The notes below the pieces were generated by a model. It made no database searches. It was not told the DNA's origin and worked only from the letters and a program-made list of their open reading frames with translations. This document shows, piece after piece, positions 1 through 8,410 of a DNA stretch of 64,000 bases. The stretch lies in assembly GCA_945879075.1 (NCBI GenBank), contig CAMCUY010000004.1:1-64000 (forward strand), given 5' to 3'. This stretch comes from Akkermansia muciniphila (GTDB lineage Bacteria; Verrucomicrobiota; Verrucomicrobiia; Verrucomicrobiales; Akkermansiaceae). The stretch's first letter is position 1. Each line of letters starts with the position of its first letter. A program made the translations under genes and the position numbers.

Positions 1-339
1 ATGTCGCAGGGCAAGCTCAAGGATTTCCCGGTCAAGAAACTCGTCGCCGCGGTCTCCGCCGGGGTCTATCAAGGCGTGCCGGTGCTCGACTTGAACTACC
101 CGGAGGACAAGGCGGCTTCGGTCGATTTCAACGTGGTGATGACCGAGACGCTGGACTTCGTGGAAATCCAGGGCAGCGGCGAGGAGGCGGTGTTTTCCTC
201 GGAGGAAATGACCGCGATGCTCGAGCTCTCGCGCAAGGGGGTTTCGGAAATCATCTCGCTCCAGAAAGCCGCGATCCTCACCGCCGACCGCGCCGGTCCG
301 GCGGACCTGTCGTCGCTGGCGGCGGCCTTCGCCCGCTAG
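1..339 (+). CDS. rph: Ribonuclease PH, C-terminal part (gene cut by window edge)
   Basis: This is the last 112 residues of a phosphorolytic 3'-5' exoribonuclease that trims tRNA 3' ends using phosphate. The visible part carries the family's C-terminal signature: the VAAVSAGVYQGVPVLDLNYPED segment (residues about 14-35), the NVVMT strand, the FVEIQGSGEE strand and the final helix ending in ISLQKAA. RNase PH is usually about 240 residues, so roughly half lies outside the window. The ATG at position 1 is therefore an internal methionine, not the start. After the LQKAA helix there is an extra tail of about 20 residues whose coding sequence is copied a second time downstream at 494-588. The next gene is convergent. 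Confidence 0.9.
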   Translation: MSQGKLKDFPVKKLVAAVSAGVYQGVPVLDLNYPEDKAASVDFNVVMTETLDFVEIQGSGEEAVFSSEEMTAMLELSRKGVSEIISLQKAAILTADRAGPADLSSLAAAFAR

Positions 340-362
340 AAATCAGAAATCCGCGCGCAGGC
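268..362. repeat. 95-bp direct repeat, copy 1 (rph 3' end plus the last codons of the convergent gene)
   Basis: This stretch recurs at 494-588 with an offset of 226 bp and only two differences that I find (306 C versus 532 T, 355 G versus 581 A). It contains the last codons and TAG stop of rph. On the other strand it also contains the LRADF-stop end of the TonB receptor, so it is a copy of a convergent gene junction. Copy 1 is the one joined to intact rph. Confidence 0.9.
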
Positions 363-376
363 GCGCCGGCAGAGTC

Positions 377-493
377 AATTAAGGGGAGTGGACATCTTGT
401 CCACTTGCCGATGCGCGGTGAAAGCAAAGCGCGCGGAGCCCGTCCCTTTCTCCTCCCATCGTCCGGGCGGACAAAATGTCCGCCCCCCTTATT
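377..493 (+). repeat. Dispersed multi-hairpin element, copy A (full length)
   Basis: This 117-bp element begins AATTAAGGGG and ends CCCCCTTATT, so its ends are inverted repeats. Inside the left end is a perfect hairpin, AGTGGACA-tct-TGTCCACT (387-405). Inside the right end is a second one, GGCGGACA-aaa-TGTCCGCC (466-484). Between them CGATG and CATCG can pair to close a central arm. The whole element could fold as a multi-branched cloverleaf. It encodes no protein. Related copies are at 8297, 18357 and 48406. It sits exactly between the two copies of the 95-bp duplication. It resembles REP/MITE-type elements that depend on a transposase elsewhere, but no such transposase is in the window. Confidence 0.8.
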
Positions 494-588
494 GCCGCGA
501 TCCTCACCGCCGACCGCGCCGGTCCGGCGGATCTGTCGTCGCTGGCGGCGGCCTTCGCCCGCTAGAAATCAGAAATCCGCACGCAGGC
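494..588. repeat. 95-bp direct repeat, copy 2 (attached to the TonB receptor gene)
   Basis: Second copy of the rph/TonB-receptor gene junction, starting one base after the end of hairpin element A. This copy supplies the real 3' end of the TonB receptor (stop at 569-571 on the minus strand). It also repeats the last 23 codons and stop of rph without the rest of that gene. Confidence 0.9.
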
Positions 589-2565
589 CGACGACCACGC
601 CGCGCGCGGCGAGCGGGGCGATTTCCTTGAGATACGAGGTGCTTGGGCGGGCTTCCTCGTTGAGCAGGTTGACGCCTTTCACGAAGAGGGTCGTGGTCAC
701 ATCGCCGGTGGTGAAGGTGTAGTCGATGCCGGCGCTGAGCAGGACATAGCTGTCGCTGGGCGGTTCGTTTTCCGCCGTGTTGCCTTGGTGGGCGCACCAC
801 TGCGCTTCGAGGCGGGCGCCGACCCTATCGATCTGATAGTCGAGCGCGACGGTCGAGCGGAACGGCGGAATGCGCGGGACGGACTCGCCGCTGTCGCGGT
901 CCTCGGCGTGGACGTAGTCGGCGAGGAAGACCAGGTCGAGCTGCTGGGATTTCACCTCAGCGGGGTCTTTCACAGGCTCTAGCAAATGAACGGTGGCTTC
1001 GAGTTCGCCGCCATAGAAGGTCGCGCCGATGGCTTCGTAATTGTAAACCGGCAGATCATCGACGGGATCGTTGATGCCGGCGGGTTGGTTCGCGATGAAA
1101 TCGTTGAAGCGGTAATAGAAGCCGCTGACGCTGCCGGTCACACGGCCGGTTTTTTTCCGGAGCGAGAGGTCGAGCGAGAGCGAGTCCTCGGTATCGAGGT
1201 CCGGATCGCCGATTTCATAAGTGCCGGTCGCGACGTGCGGGCCGTCGGCGAAGAGCTCGACGTAGTTCGGCGGGCGCTGCGAGTAGCCCGTCGTCATCGC
1301 CACGGCGTAGTCTTCGGTGGGATTGTAAATCACTCCGGCGGAGACGCTGAATGCGTTGAAGTCGCGGTCGAGGGCGTCGGTTTCGTTGGCCTGATAGTCG
1401 TAGCGGCCGCCGAACTGGAGGGTGAAGCGGTCGAGCTCGATTTCCTCGAAGGCGAACAGCGAATTCACCTGGTTTTCGACGGGCGGGAGGAAGGCTTCCT
1501 CGCCGACCGCGGAGAAATCGCTGCGTTGGAGTTCCACGCCGACCGCGCCTTCGAAGCCGTGGAGCTTTTCGTGAAGGACCTCCGCGCGGGTGTTGAAGCC
1601 GTCGATGAGGAAGCGGGTGCCGGTTTCCGCGCCCTCGAACTCGGTGTGCTCGTAATCCGAGTAGCCGAACTTGTAGTTGATTTCCTTGATGCCGTTAGCC
1701 GGCTCGTAAAACGCGCCGCGCAGGTCCCAGCGGCGTTGGCGGAGGTCGATGGTGACGTCCTCTTCCGCCACCGTGCCGTAAAGCGAATCGATGCCGGAGT
1801 AGGAAACGCCGACGAAGCCCTGGTCCCAGATGTAGGAGCCGCCGATGGCCGCGCCGTCGGATTCGGTGAAGCTGTTGGGAAGCGTGCCGCGTGCTTCGTC
1901 CGGCTGCGGGTCTTGGGCGCGGCGCCGCTCGGAGCGGGCGTAGCCGGGGATTTCGAGGTCGTCGGATTCGCGGGTGAAGGCGTCGAGGTGGAAGGCGAAG
2001 GGGCCCGCGCCGAAATTCACCGCGCCTGATAGGGAGCGGAGGTTTTCCGCCGAGCCGTAGCGGGTGTCGAGCGAGCCGTCGATGCCGCTGACGCGCTCCT
2101 CGGGGATGCGGTCGTCGATGACATTGACCACGCCGCCGACGGTGTTCGGGCCGTAGAGCAGGGTGGCCGGGCCGCGCACGATTTCCACCGAGCGCACGGT
2201 CAGCGGATCGGCGGCGACGGCGTGGTCGGGGCTGACGTTGGAGACGTCGAGGACGGAGGTGCCGTTCTGCAGCACGCGCAGTCGGTCGTCGCCGAGGCCG
2301 CGGATGATGGGGCGGCTGGCACCGGGGCCGAACGAGGTGGAACTGACGCCCGCCTGCTTGCCCAAGGTTTCGCCGAGCGTGGGGGCGAGGTTGAGCATGA
2401 GCTACTTTTCCTTGAGGACGGCGGCCGGTTGGACCAGCTCGAACAGCGTGCGGTCGAGCGGGCTGGCGGTGACGACGAGTTCGTCGAGTCGCTTGGGCAA
2501 AAGGTCGGTGGACTGGGCCCATGCGGGCGTGGCAGCAAGAGCGAGAGCAGCGGGCGGAATTTCAT
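569..2565 (-). pseudogene. TonB-dependent outer-membrane receptor, ZnuD-like, interrupted by a frameshift and an in-frame stop
   Basis: The gene encodes an outer-membrane beta-barrel receptor. After the break a complete plug domain (RPIIRGLGDDRLRVLQNG, then SNVSPDHAVAADPL and RGPATLLYGPNTVGGVVNVID) and a full barrel are present, ending in the aromatic residue expected of such barrels (LRADF). The DVSNVSPDHA block is typical of ZnuD-like zinc/heme receptors; the substrate is inferred. Two lesions are visible. A TAG at 2402-2404 lies in the same frame between VLKEK and LNLAPTLGE. Upstream, the signal peptide is split between frames: the start MKFRPLLSL (ATG at 2563-2565) is in one frame and the ALAATPAWAQ cleavage region, followed by DELVVTASPL, is in another. 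Translation from the internal ATG at 2398 would give a barrel without a signal peptide. Probably inactive, unless the lesions are sequencing errors. Confidence 0.75.
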
Positions 2566-2671
2566 GACCGCGGGATCTGTCACGAAACGCACAAAAACTG
2601 CAAGAGCATATTTTACGCCACCAACCATTTCCCTTGGCGAAATCCGGTCGCCGCACTAGAAACCCCGCGCC

Positions 2672-2779
2672 ATGACCCGTTCCTCTATCGAAAAAGCCGC
2701 GATCATTTACATCGTCGCGCTGAGCCTTGTGTTCATCTGGACCGTGACCAAGGTCCTGGCGCAGTTCGGCTGGATGTGA
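2672..2779 (+). CDS. Small single-helix membrane protein (35 residues), hypothetical
   Basis: This short open frame starts at ATG 2672 and would encode a charged N-terminus (MTRSSIEKA) followed by one hydrophobic helix (about residues 10-25, with IIYIVALSLVFIW) and a short tail ending FGWM. It lies between the start of the broken TonB receptor and the 3' end of the exonuclease gene, whose stop begins one base after this stop. The polar-then-hydrophobic layout is protein-like and typical of small membrane proteins. I do not recognise a family and see no strong Shine-Dalgarno, so this is a suggestion only. Confidence 0.4.
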   Translation: MTRSSIEKAAIIYIVALSLVFIWTVTKVLAQFGWM

Positions 2780-3346
2780 TTATTTCCAATCCACGGCGAC
2801 CTCGGCGATCCGGCCGCTTTTGTCGTCGTATTTGAGCAGCCCGTGTTCGAGGGCGTATTCGTGGACGCACTTGGTGACCTTCACGTCGAAGGCGCAGTAT
2901 TCGGCGATTTTCCGGAGCGGCGCGAACTCGCCGGATTTCTTGTGTTCCTGCCACCAGCGCAGCGCGTCGAGGCCGTCGGCGGTCTTGCCGGTGCCGAGTG
3001 AGGCGGAGGCCACGGAGTCGAGTTTGAGCCGGAAACCGACGATTTTTTCGAGCTCGAGCATCATGTCGAGGTTGAGCGTCTGCTCGGCGAGCGTGTGGAA
3101 AATGTAGGGCTGGAGGACGGGATAATCGAACTGCAGGTGGTTCCAGCCGACGACGAGATCGGCGCGGACGAGTTCCTCGCCGAGCTTTTCCATCTCGTTT
3201 TCCGCGTAAATCTCATAAGTCCCACGGGCGGTGCTGTAGGTGACGCCTACGGAAACCTGCATCTTGTCCTTGTGCATCGAGCCGCCGACGTCGCCGAAGC
3301 TGCGTTGGGTTTCCAAGTCGAAATAAACGATGTTTTTGCCGGCCAC
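2780..3346 (-). CDS. DEDD-family 3'-5' exonuclease / RNase H-like domain protein
   Basis: The 188-residue product looks like a stand-alone DnaQ-like exonuclease fold. The metal-binding motifs appear in order: the DLET motif near residue 9 (ExoI), the GWNHLQFDYPVL segment (ExoII, with N and D) and YCAFDVKVT (ExoIII, the Y-x3-D form typical of DEDDy enzymes). Such proteins remove nucleotides from the 3' ends of DNA or RNA; the actual substrate cannot be told from sequence. I chose the GTG at 3344-3346 because the product then begins just before the first beta strand (AGKNIVYFDLE); an upstream extension in the same frame has no domain-like character. It is transcribed away from the condensation-domain operon end. 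Confidence 0.75.
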   Translation of the reverse strand: MAGKNIVYFDLETQRSFGDVGGSMHKDKMQVSVGVTYSTARGTYEIYAENEMEKLGEELVRADLVVGWNHLQFDYPVLQPYIFHTLAEQTLNLDMMLELEKIVGFRLKLDSVASASLGTGKTADGLDALRWWQEHKKSGEFAPLRKIAEYCAFDVKVTKCVHEYALEHGLLKYDDKSGRIAEVAVDWK

Positions 3347-3422
3347 GCGTGTTTCTAGTCGAGAGCGCGGGCACCCGGCAAGTGTGATGGCGAACTTCGC
3401 CAGATTTGGGCGGGACCGCCTT

Positions 3423-4562
3423 TCACAACCGCTCCAACACGCGGACCCAGCCGCGCAGCAAATCATGCCGTCCGGGGCCTTCCACCTCCAGTCGCAAGTC
3501 TGGCAGGACATGCGCGGTGGCCATCAAGGCCTTGCCCTTGGCCTCGTGAAGCACCAGCGACTCGACAAGCTCCCCGCCCGCCATGTGGCGCAGCGTGCCG
3601 CGCTCAACCATGATCATGCTAATAGATCGCCCGTCCATGTCAGGGAAAACTCCAGGCGCGAAATCCTCCGGCGACACCGACTCGATCGCCCGCAGCGCCA
3701 GCAGCCGTGCGCGGAATTCCCGCAAGCTTCGCGCCACGTCAGCGCCCGCCCGGCGGATCGGCACGGGCAGGGTGTTCATGGTGAATCCCGCGGTCCCCGG
3801 CTGCGGCGCGCCCGCGCGCAGTTGCTCGACGACCACCGCGTCGGCCCCGGAAATTTCCATCAGCGCCTGGCCCCATGCCCAGGTAAGAAGGGTCGCGGCG
3901 GTCACCTCCATCGCCGCCGCCAGCGACTCCAAGCGCCGCGCGAAATCATTTCCCATGAAACGCAGCGCCGGCCCCGCGGCGTCATCGGAGAACCTCATTT
4001 CTATCGAATCCAGCGCTTCGTCGCGGAAGATCCGCTCCGCCAGCGCCAGCGATTCCGCGGTGGGCGCGCGCCACTCGGCGACGGCCAGCGGCTCGGGATT
4101 TCCGCCCGCGAGCCGTTCCAGGAAATCCCGCAGGACCCGCGTGATCGATCGCCCGTCTAGCAGCGCATGGTGGAACGTCCAGATGAACCGCCCCTCCTCC
4201 GGCCAATACACCGCCCGCCACGGCGCCTCGTGCGGCGCGAGCAGCGGGCGGTGGCGGTCCGCCTGCCGCCAGTTTTCCCATGAGGTCGGCAGCGGTTCCT
4301 GCTGGTTCAAAAAATTTAACGGCGCAGCGGATTCCCGGCCGACTGCGGTTCCGTTAGCTGTCACAAACGCGACCCGCAGCGCCTCGGTGCCAGCGACGGT
4401 TTTCTTCCAGGCCGCAGCGACGCGCCCGCGCACCGGGCCGCGCTTGAAGAGGATTTCCACCTGCTCCACATGATGCCCGGCACCTTCATCGGCGAGCGAG
4501 TCCCTCAGCATCACCCGCTGCAAGGGTGCCAGAAAAGGCGATGGATCACGATCAATGCACAT
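3423..4562 (-). CDS. Stand-alone condensation-domain (NRPS C-domain / acyltransferase-like) protein
   Basis: The roughly 380-residue protein has the layout of a nonribosomal-peptide condensation domain. An N-terminal PLQRVMLRDSL segment matches the usual start of such domains, and HHALLDGRS matches the catalytic HHxxxDG motif. A later stretch (GFTMNTLPVPIRRAG) matches the conserved NxxPxR region. Such domains form amide or ester bonds between carrier-bound or CoA-bound acyl groups and an acceptor. No adenylation or carrier domain is fused or nearby, so the substrate is unknown. The upstream gene is the anti-sigma factor. A GTG at 4583, 6 nt after the anti-sigma stop, is an alternative start; I took the ATG at 4562. 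The spacing indicates one operon with the ECF sigma factor. Confidence 0.75.
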   Translation of the reverse strand: MCIDRDPSPFLAPLQRVMLRDSLADEGAGHHVEQVEILFKRGPVRGRVAAAWKKTVAGTEALRVAFVTANGTAVGRESAAPLNFLNQQEPLPTSWENWRQADRHRPLLAPHEAPWRAVYWPEEGRFIWTFHHALLDGRSITRVLRDFLERLAGGNPEPLAVAEWRAPTAESLALAERIFRDEALDSIEMRFSDDAAGPALRFMGNDFARRLESLAAAMEVTAATLLTWAWGQALMEISGADAVVVEQLRAGAPQPGTAGFTMNTLPVPIRRAGADVARSLREFRARLLALRAIESVSPEDFAPGVFPDMDGRSISMIMVERGTLRHMAGGELVESLVLHEAKGKALMATAHVLPDLRLEVEGPGRHDLLRGWVRVLERL

Positions 4563-4589
4563 TTTTCGCAGCAAGCTTGGCACCCCGCT

Positions 4590-5477
4590 TCAGAACAACC
4601 CCGCCAGCTTCTCGACCTGCGTGTGACTGATAGCAACGAACACGTTTTCACCGTCCTGCCATTGTGCCGACGCCCAGTCTCCGTTTTGCGCCAGCCGCGG
4701 ACGATTCTTCTCCGGGAGCTCGCCACACACATCCTCGCGGCGGAAAATCACCACATGGACGACCCCGTTCTCCCTCTCGTCGAAGCAAATCAGCGAGCCG
4801 CGCTTGCCGTCGATCACCAACTCACGGCAACCGATTCCCTTGACGTTCCGGAGCCCCCGCGGCAGGCAGTCGGCACAGGGCAGTTTGCGCTTCTGCAAGT
4901 GGCGGACCAGCAATTGATGGTCCTCGCGCTTCTCGTCCAGACTGAACAAAGGCGATTGGTAAGTCCGGATGAAACCCGCCTGCACGGCTTCGATCGGGAC
5001 GGGTCCGCTTCTCACCAGCGCCGTCGGACGCGCCGGGCGGGTGATGAAAAACGCCAGCGCGATGCCCGCCGCGGCGGCTAACGGAATCGCCGCGCGCCGG
5101 AAAACCGAAACCCTGACATGATCGCGGTTTTCCGTCCGCTCCATCGCGGCGATCACCCGGTCGCGGAGAAACGCCGGAGGCTGGATCGAGGCCAGCGCGC
5201 CGATCCAAGCCGCGTCGTTCAGGTCCTGCGCCTGCGGGAAATCCCCGCGCTCGCCGGCCAGACAGGCGAAAATATCCTCACGCAAATTGCCTGGCAGATC
5301 GACCGAGCTCAGCGCGACCGCGAACTCCGCGTCGAAGGCCCGCTCGCTCGCCAGCCACTCGCCCAGCTCGCGGTTTTCCAGCGCCAGCTTGAGCGCCTCC
5401 GCGAAATCCGGATCGCCCGCGTCCGCGCCGTCCGGCCTGAAGCTCTGTAAAACGAAGCGTGCCTGCTCCCTATCCAT
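4590..5477 (-). CDS. Putative membrane-anchored anti-sigma factor
   Basis: The 295-residue protein has a cytoplasmic N-terminal half of about 155 residues, one membrane helix (AAIPLAAAAGIALAFFI) and an extracytoplasmic C-terminal region with a CADC pair and two further cysteines. This is the usual shape of an anti-sigma factor that holds an ECF sigma factor at the membrane. The start at ATG 5475-5477 overlaps the end of the sigma gene by 8 nt, which strongly suggests coupled translation. No named anti-sigma domain is obvious, so the role rests on gene order, topology and overlap. The cysteines could make it redox- or metal-responsive; that is inference. Confidence 0.7.
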   Translation of the reverse strand: MDREQARFVLQSFRPDGADAGDPDFAEALKLALENRELGEWLASERAFDAEFAVALSSVDLPGNLREDIFACLAGERGDFPQAQDLNDAAWIGALASIQPPAFLRDRVIAAMERTENRDHVRVSVFRRAAIPLAAAAGIALAFFITRPARPTALVRSGPVPIEAVQAGFIRTYQSPLFSLDEKREDHQLLVRHLQKRKLPCADCLPRGLRNVKGIGCRELVIDGKRGSLICFDERENGVVHVVIFRREDVCGELPEKNRPRLAQNGDWASAQWQDGENVFVAISHTQVEKLAGLF

Positions 5478-6012
5478 GGCGGACTCCCTCCCGTTCCATT
5501 TGAAGAATGTTTCTCGGCGCACTCGAAGGCTCGGCGCTCATCCGCTGCCTGAGCATTTCCTTCCCGCGTGAAAGCCGCGACATCACCGTGCCGATCGGGA
5601 TATCCAAAATCTCGGCGATTTCCTTGTAGCTGTGCTGTTGCAGATAGAAAAGCGCCAGCGGCGCGCGGTGGGATTCATCCAGCGCGCCCAGCAGCTCCAT
5701 CGCCCGCTGCCCGTCCATCTGCCGCTCCGCGTCCTGTTCCGGGGCGACCAGCGCCTCCGCTTTTTCCTCGTCCAGCGGCTCGTCGGAAAATTTCGCCGCC
5801 CGCCTGCGCTGGTTGAGAAATTCCCGGTGCAAGGTGGTAAAAAGCCACGTCTTCGCCTTCGAGCGGTCGCGCAGCTGGCTGTTCTTCGCCGCCCAGATGC
5901 AGAAGGTCTCCTGCACCAGATCCGACGCCCGGTCCACATCGCGCGTCAGCGACATCCCGAAGCGGAACAACGCTTGGTAATGGGCATCGACTAACTCTGC
6001 GAACTCACTCAT
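5470..6012 (-). CDS. ECF-family RNA polymerase sigma factor
   Basis: At 180 residues this is the standard size of an extracytoplasmic-function sigma factor. Region 2 is visible in the first 90 residues (YQALFRFGMSLTRDVDRASDLVQETF, then AKTWLFTTLHREFLNQRRR). Region 4 is the helix-turn-helix SYKEIAEILDIPIGTVMSRL near residues 130-150, followed by SRGKEMLRQRM. It is the first gene of a three-gene operon with a likely anti-sigma factor and a condensation-domain protein. It would recruit RNA polymerase to a small regulon, often including its own operon. Confidence 0.92.
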   Translation of the reverse strand: MSEFAELVDAHYQALFRFGMSLTRDVDRASDLVQETFCIWAAKNSQLRDRSKAKTWLFTTLHREFLNQRRRAAKFSDEPLDEEKAEALVAPEQDAERQMDGQRAMELLGALDESHRAPLALFYLQQHSYKEIAEILDIPIGTVMSRLSRGKEMLRQRMSAEPSSAPRNILQMEREGVRHG

Positions 6013-6084
6013 CGGCAGCCATGGGAGTGTTGGAAATCAATTTCTATTCCGAAAAATTCCCAGCCCCGAAGGACACCCGCGAGA

Positions 6085-6450
6085 TCAGTTTTTGTTCGCC
6101 GCCTGCCACTCCACTTCCTTCGCGTCCTTCCACAGATCTTCCAATCCGTAGTATTCGCGCAGCTCGTCGCTCATCACGTGGACCATCACGTCGATGTAAT
6201 CCAAGACCACCCACTTGGTGTCGGCCTTGCCCTCGGTCATCGTCGGTTTGACGCCGTGAAGTTCCTCCACCTTGCCGGCCACGTCGCGTAAAATCGCCCG
6301 CAGCTGGGGCATCGAGGAGCCCGAGCACACCACCATGTAATCCGTCAGGTTCGAAACCCCGCGCATGTCCCACACGCGGATGTTCTCCGCCTTCACTTCA
6401 TCGGCCGCCTTCGCGCAAGCCAGAGCCAGTTCTTCACCTTGTATCGCCAT
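6085..6450 (-). CDS. rsfS: Ribosome silencing factor RsfS
   Basis: This 121-residue protein matches the RsfS/Iojap family in length and motifs: LTDYMVVCSGSS near residues 35-46, the KVEELHGVKP segment, and the conserved WVVLDYIDVMVHVM strand followed by REYYGLEDLW. RsfS binds ribosomal protein uL14 on the large subunit and blocks subunit joining when nutrients are scarce. It is divergent from purE, with about 130 bp between them for promoters. It is followed, 72 bp downstream, by the ECF sigma gene on the same strand. Confidence 0.93.
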   Translation of the reverse strand: MAIQGEELALACAKAADEVKAENIRVWDMRGVSNLTDYMVVCSGSSMPQLRAILRDVAGKVEELHGVKPTMTEGKADTKWVVLDYIDVMVHVMSDELREYYGLEDLWKDAKEVEWQAANKN

Positions 6451-6584
6451 AATTTCCCCTCGGGGAGCGGCAAGCTAATCCATGTCTCCCGCTCACACCA
6501 ACCCAAAATTCCACCGCCCGAACGGCGGATTGGGCCGATGAGCCGGGTATTGACGCCCCGCGACCGGTTCGCCACGTTCACCAG

Positions 6585-7091
6585 ATGCACACAGCGCCAG
6601 TCGTCGGAATTATCATGGGCAGCACCTCGGATTGGCCGACGATGGAGCACGCCGCCCGCACCTTGCGCGACTTCGGAGTGGCTTGGGAAGCCGAGGTCGT
6701 GAGCGCCCACCGGACGCCGGACAAGCTGGTTTCCTACGCGGCACAGGCCCGGAGCCGCGGCCTGAAATGCATCATCGCCGGTGCCGGCGGTGCGGCGCAT
6801 TTGCCCGGAATGACCGCTGCCATCACCGACATCCCGGTGCTTGGCGTGCCCGTGGAATCCAAGGCGCTGCAGGGTGTGGACTCGCTGCTTTCCATCGTCC
6901 AAATGCCCGCCGGCATCCCGACCGCCACCTTCGCCATCGGCAAGGCGGGCGCGACGAACGCCGCGCTTTTCGCCGTGGCCATGCTCGCTAACAACGATGC
7001 CGGCCTCGCCGAGAAACTCGCCGATTTCCGCAAAAACCAGACCGCCGCCGTGAAGTCGGCCGCGCTGCCTCCTCTCGATCCCATTGACTGA
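6585..7091 (+). CDS. purE: N5-carboxyaminoimidazole ribonucleotide mutase PurE
   Basis: The 168-residue enzyme moves the carboxyl group of N5-CAIR to make CAIR in purine synthesis. The family motifs are clear: GSTSDWPTM (residues 12-20), AHRTPD (41-46), [11 protein letters not shown] (67-76 region) and [27 protein letters not shown]. The GSTSDW form and the partner purK directly downstream mark it as the bacterial class I type. The purK ATG begins 5 bp after the purE stop, so the two form one operon. Confidence 0.96.
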   Translation: MHTAPVVGIIMGSTSDWPTMEHAARTLRDFGVAWEAEVVSAHRTPDKLVSYAAQARSRGLKCIIAGAGGAAHLPGMTAAITDIPVLGVPVESKALQGVDSLLSIVQMPAGIPTATFAIGKAGATNAALFAVAMLANNDAGLAEKLADFRKNQTAAVKSAALPPLDPID

Positions 7092-7095
7092 TTTC

Positions 7096-8238
7096 ATGTC
7101 TTCCTCCCTTCCTATTCACGCGCCGCATTGTGTCGTCGGCGTCATCGGTGGTGGCCAGCTCGGCCGCATGATCGCCCTCGCTGCCCGCCGGATGGGCGTG
7201 CGCACGGTGATCTGGACCGGCGGTCTCGAAGCGCCCGCCGTCGAGTGCGCGGATGAGGTCATCGACCAACCGTTCGACGATGCGCTGGCGCTCAAGGATT
7301 TCTGCAACCGCGTCACGGTGGCGACCGTGGAGTTTGAAAACATTCCCCGCGAGACTCTGGAGACCGTCGCCAAATGCACCGGGCTGTATCCATCGCCCTA
7401 CGCCATCTGCATCTGCCAGAACCGCGAGCGGGAGAAGAATTTCCTGCGGGAAAACAACATCCCGCACACCTGGTTCGCCGTGATTTCCAGCGCCGCGGAT
7501 CTCGCCGCCGCGATGAAGGAACTCAACGGCCCGGGCGTCCTCAAGACCGCGGATTTCGGTTACGACGGCAAGGGTCAGGTCAAACTGGAAGGCGACGAGG
7601 ATCCGGAAAAAATCTGGGCCGCCTTCGATGCTCCGCGAGCCGTGTTAGAAGCGTGGGTGCCTTTTGAAAAGGAGCTTTCCGTGATGGCCGCGCGCGGTGC
7701 GGACGGCGTCACCGTGACTTACGACCCGGCGGAAAACCGCCATCGCCATCACATCCTGGACGTCTCCATCGTCCCGGCCCGCGTCTCGCCGGCGGTGGCG
7801 TTGGAGGCTGCGGCCATTGCCCGCCGGGTGGCGGAAGCGCTGGATTATCGCGGCATTCTGGGCGTCGAATTTTTCCTGAAATCCGACGGCTCGCTGCTCG
7901 TCAACGAGATCGCCCCGCGCCCGCACAACTCCGGCCACCACACGCTCGACGCCTGTGTCACCTCGCAGTTCGAGCAACAGCTTCGCGCCGTCATCGGCCT
8001 TCCGTTAGGTTCCCCCCGCCTGCTCACGCCGGTCGTGATGCTCAATTTGCTAGGCGACATGTGGGTGGATGAAACCACGCCGCCCGACTGGCTGCCGCTG
8101 TTCGAGGACGGTGAGGCGCATCTCCACCTCTACGGCAAGCGCCACGCCCGCGGCCGTCGGAAAATGGGCCACGCCAATTTCATCGGTAATGATGCTCTCG
8201 CCCGCGCCGAAGCGATGAAGGCGACCTGGCTCGCCTGA
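7096..8238 (+). CDS. purK: N5-carboxyaminoimidazole ribonucleotide synthase PurK (ATP-grasp)
   Basis: The product of about 380 residues makes N5-CAIR from AIR, bicarbonate and ATP, feeding PurE. It starts with the dinucleotide-like GVIGGGQLGRMIALAARRMG motif and has ATP-grasp elements (VLKTADFGYDGKGQVK, EAWVPFEKELSVMAARG, then GVEFFLKSDGSLLVNEIAPRPHNSGHHT). I chose ATG 7096; a TTG at 7084 overlapping the purE stop is possible. Downstream comes hairpin element B. Confidence 0.95.
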   Translation: MSSSLPIHAPHCVVGVIGGGQLGRMIALAARRMGVRTVIWTGGLEAPAVECADEVIDQPFDDALALKDFCNRVTVATVEFENIPRETLETVAKCTGLYPSPYAICICQNREREKNFLRENNIPHTWFAVISSAADLAAAMKELNGPGVLKTADFGYDGKGQVKLEGDEDPEKIWAAFDAPRAVLEAWVPFEKELSVMAARGADGVTVTYDPAENRHRHHILDVSIVPARVSPAVALEAAAIARRVAEALDYRGILGVEFFLKSDGSLLVNEIAPRPHNSGHHTLDACVTSQFEQQLRAVIGLPLGSPRLLTPVVMLNLLGDMWVDETTPPDWLPLFEDGEAHLHLYGKRHARGRRKMGHANFIGNDALARAEAMKATWLA

Positions 8239-8296
8239 CCCAGGCGCGCCTGCTAGACGGCACCGGAAACATCGACAACCGATGCGGAGCGAGCTT

Positions 8297-8409
8297 TTAA
8301 GGAGGATGGACACTCCTGTCCATCTGCCAATGAGGTGAGAAACAAAAGCGCCTCGGCACATACCTTTCCCACCTCATTGGCCCACGACAAGACGGTCGCG
8401 GCTCCTTAA
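8297..8409. repeat. Dispersed multi-hairpin element, copy B (diverged sequence, same fold)
   Basis: This 113-bp stretch starts TTAAGGAG and ends CTCCTTAA, so its ends are inverted repeats. Inside are hairpin ATGGACA-ctcc-TGTCCAT, a long inner pair CCAATGAGGTG / CACCTCATTGG, and a right-hand hairpin CGAC-aagacg-GTCG. The order of arms is the same as in copy A although most bases differ. This looks like compensatory change that keeps a fold. It lies between purK and the promoter of the toxin-antitoxin pair, whose TTGACA begins one base after the element's end. Confidence 0.7.
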
Positions 8410-8410
8410 C

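Noticed and set aside
986-2029. Long plus-strand open frame of 347 codons
   Set aside because: It is antisense to the TonB receptor barrel, has a low-complexity Val/Glu/Gly/Arg-rich composition typical of a GC-rich shadow frame, and shows no domain.
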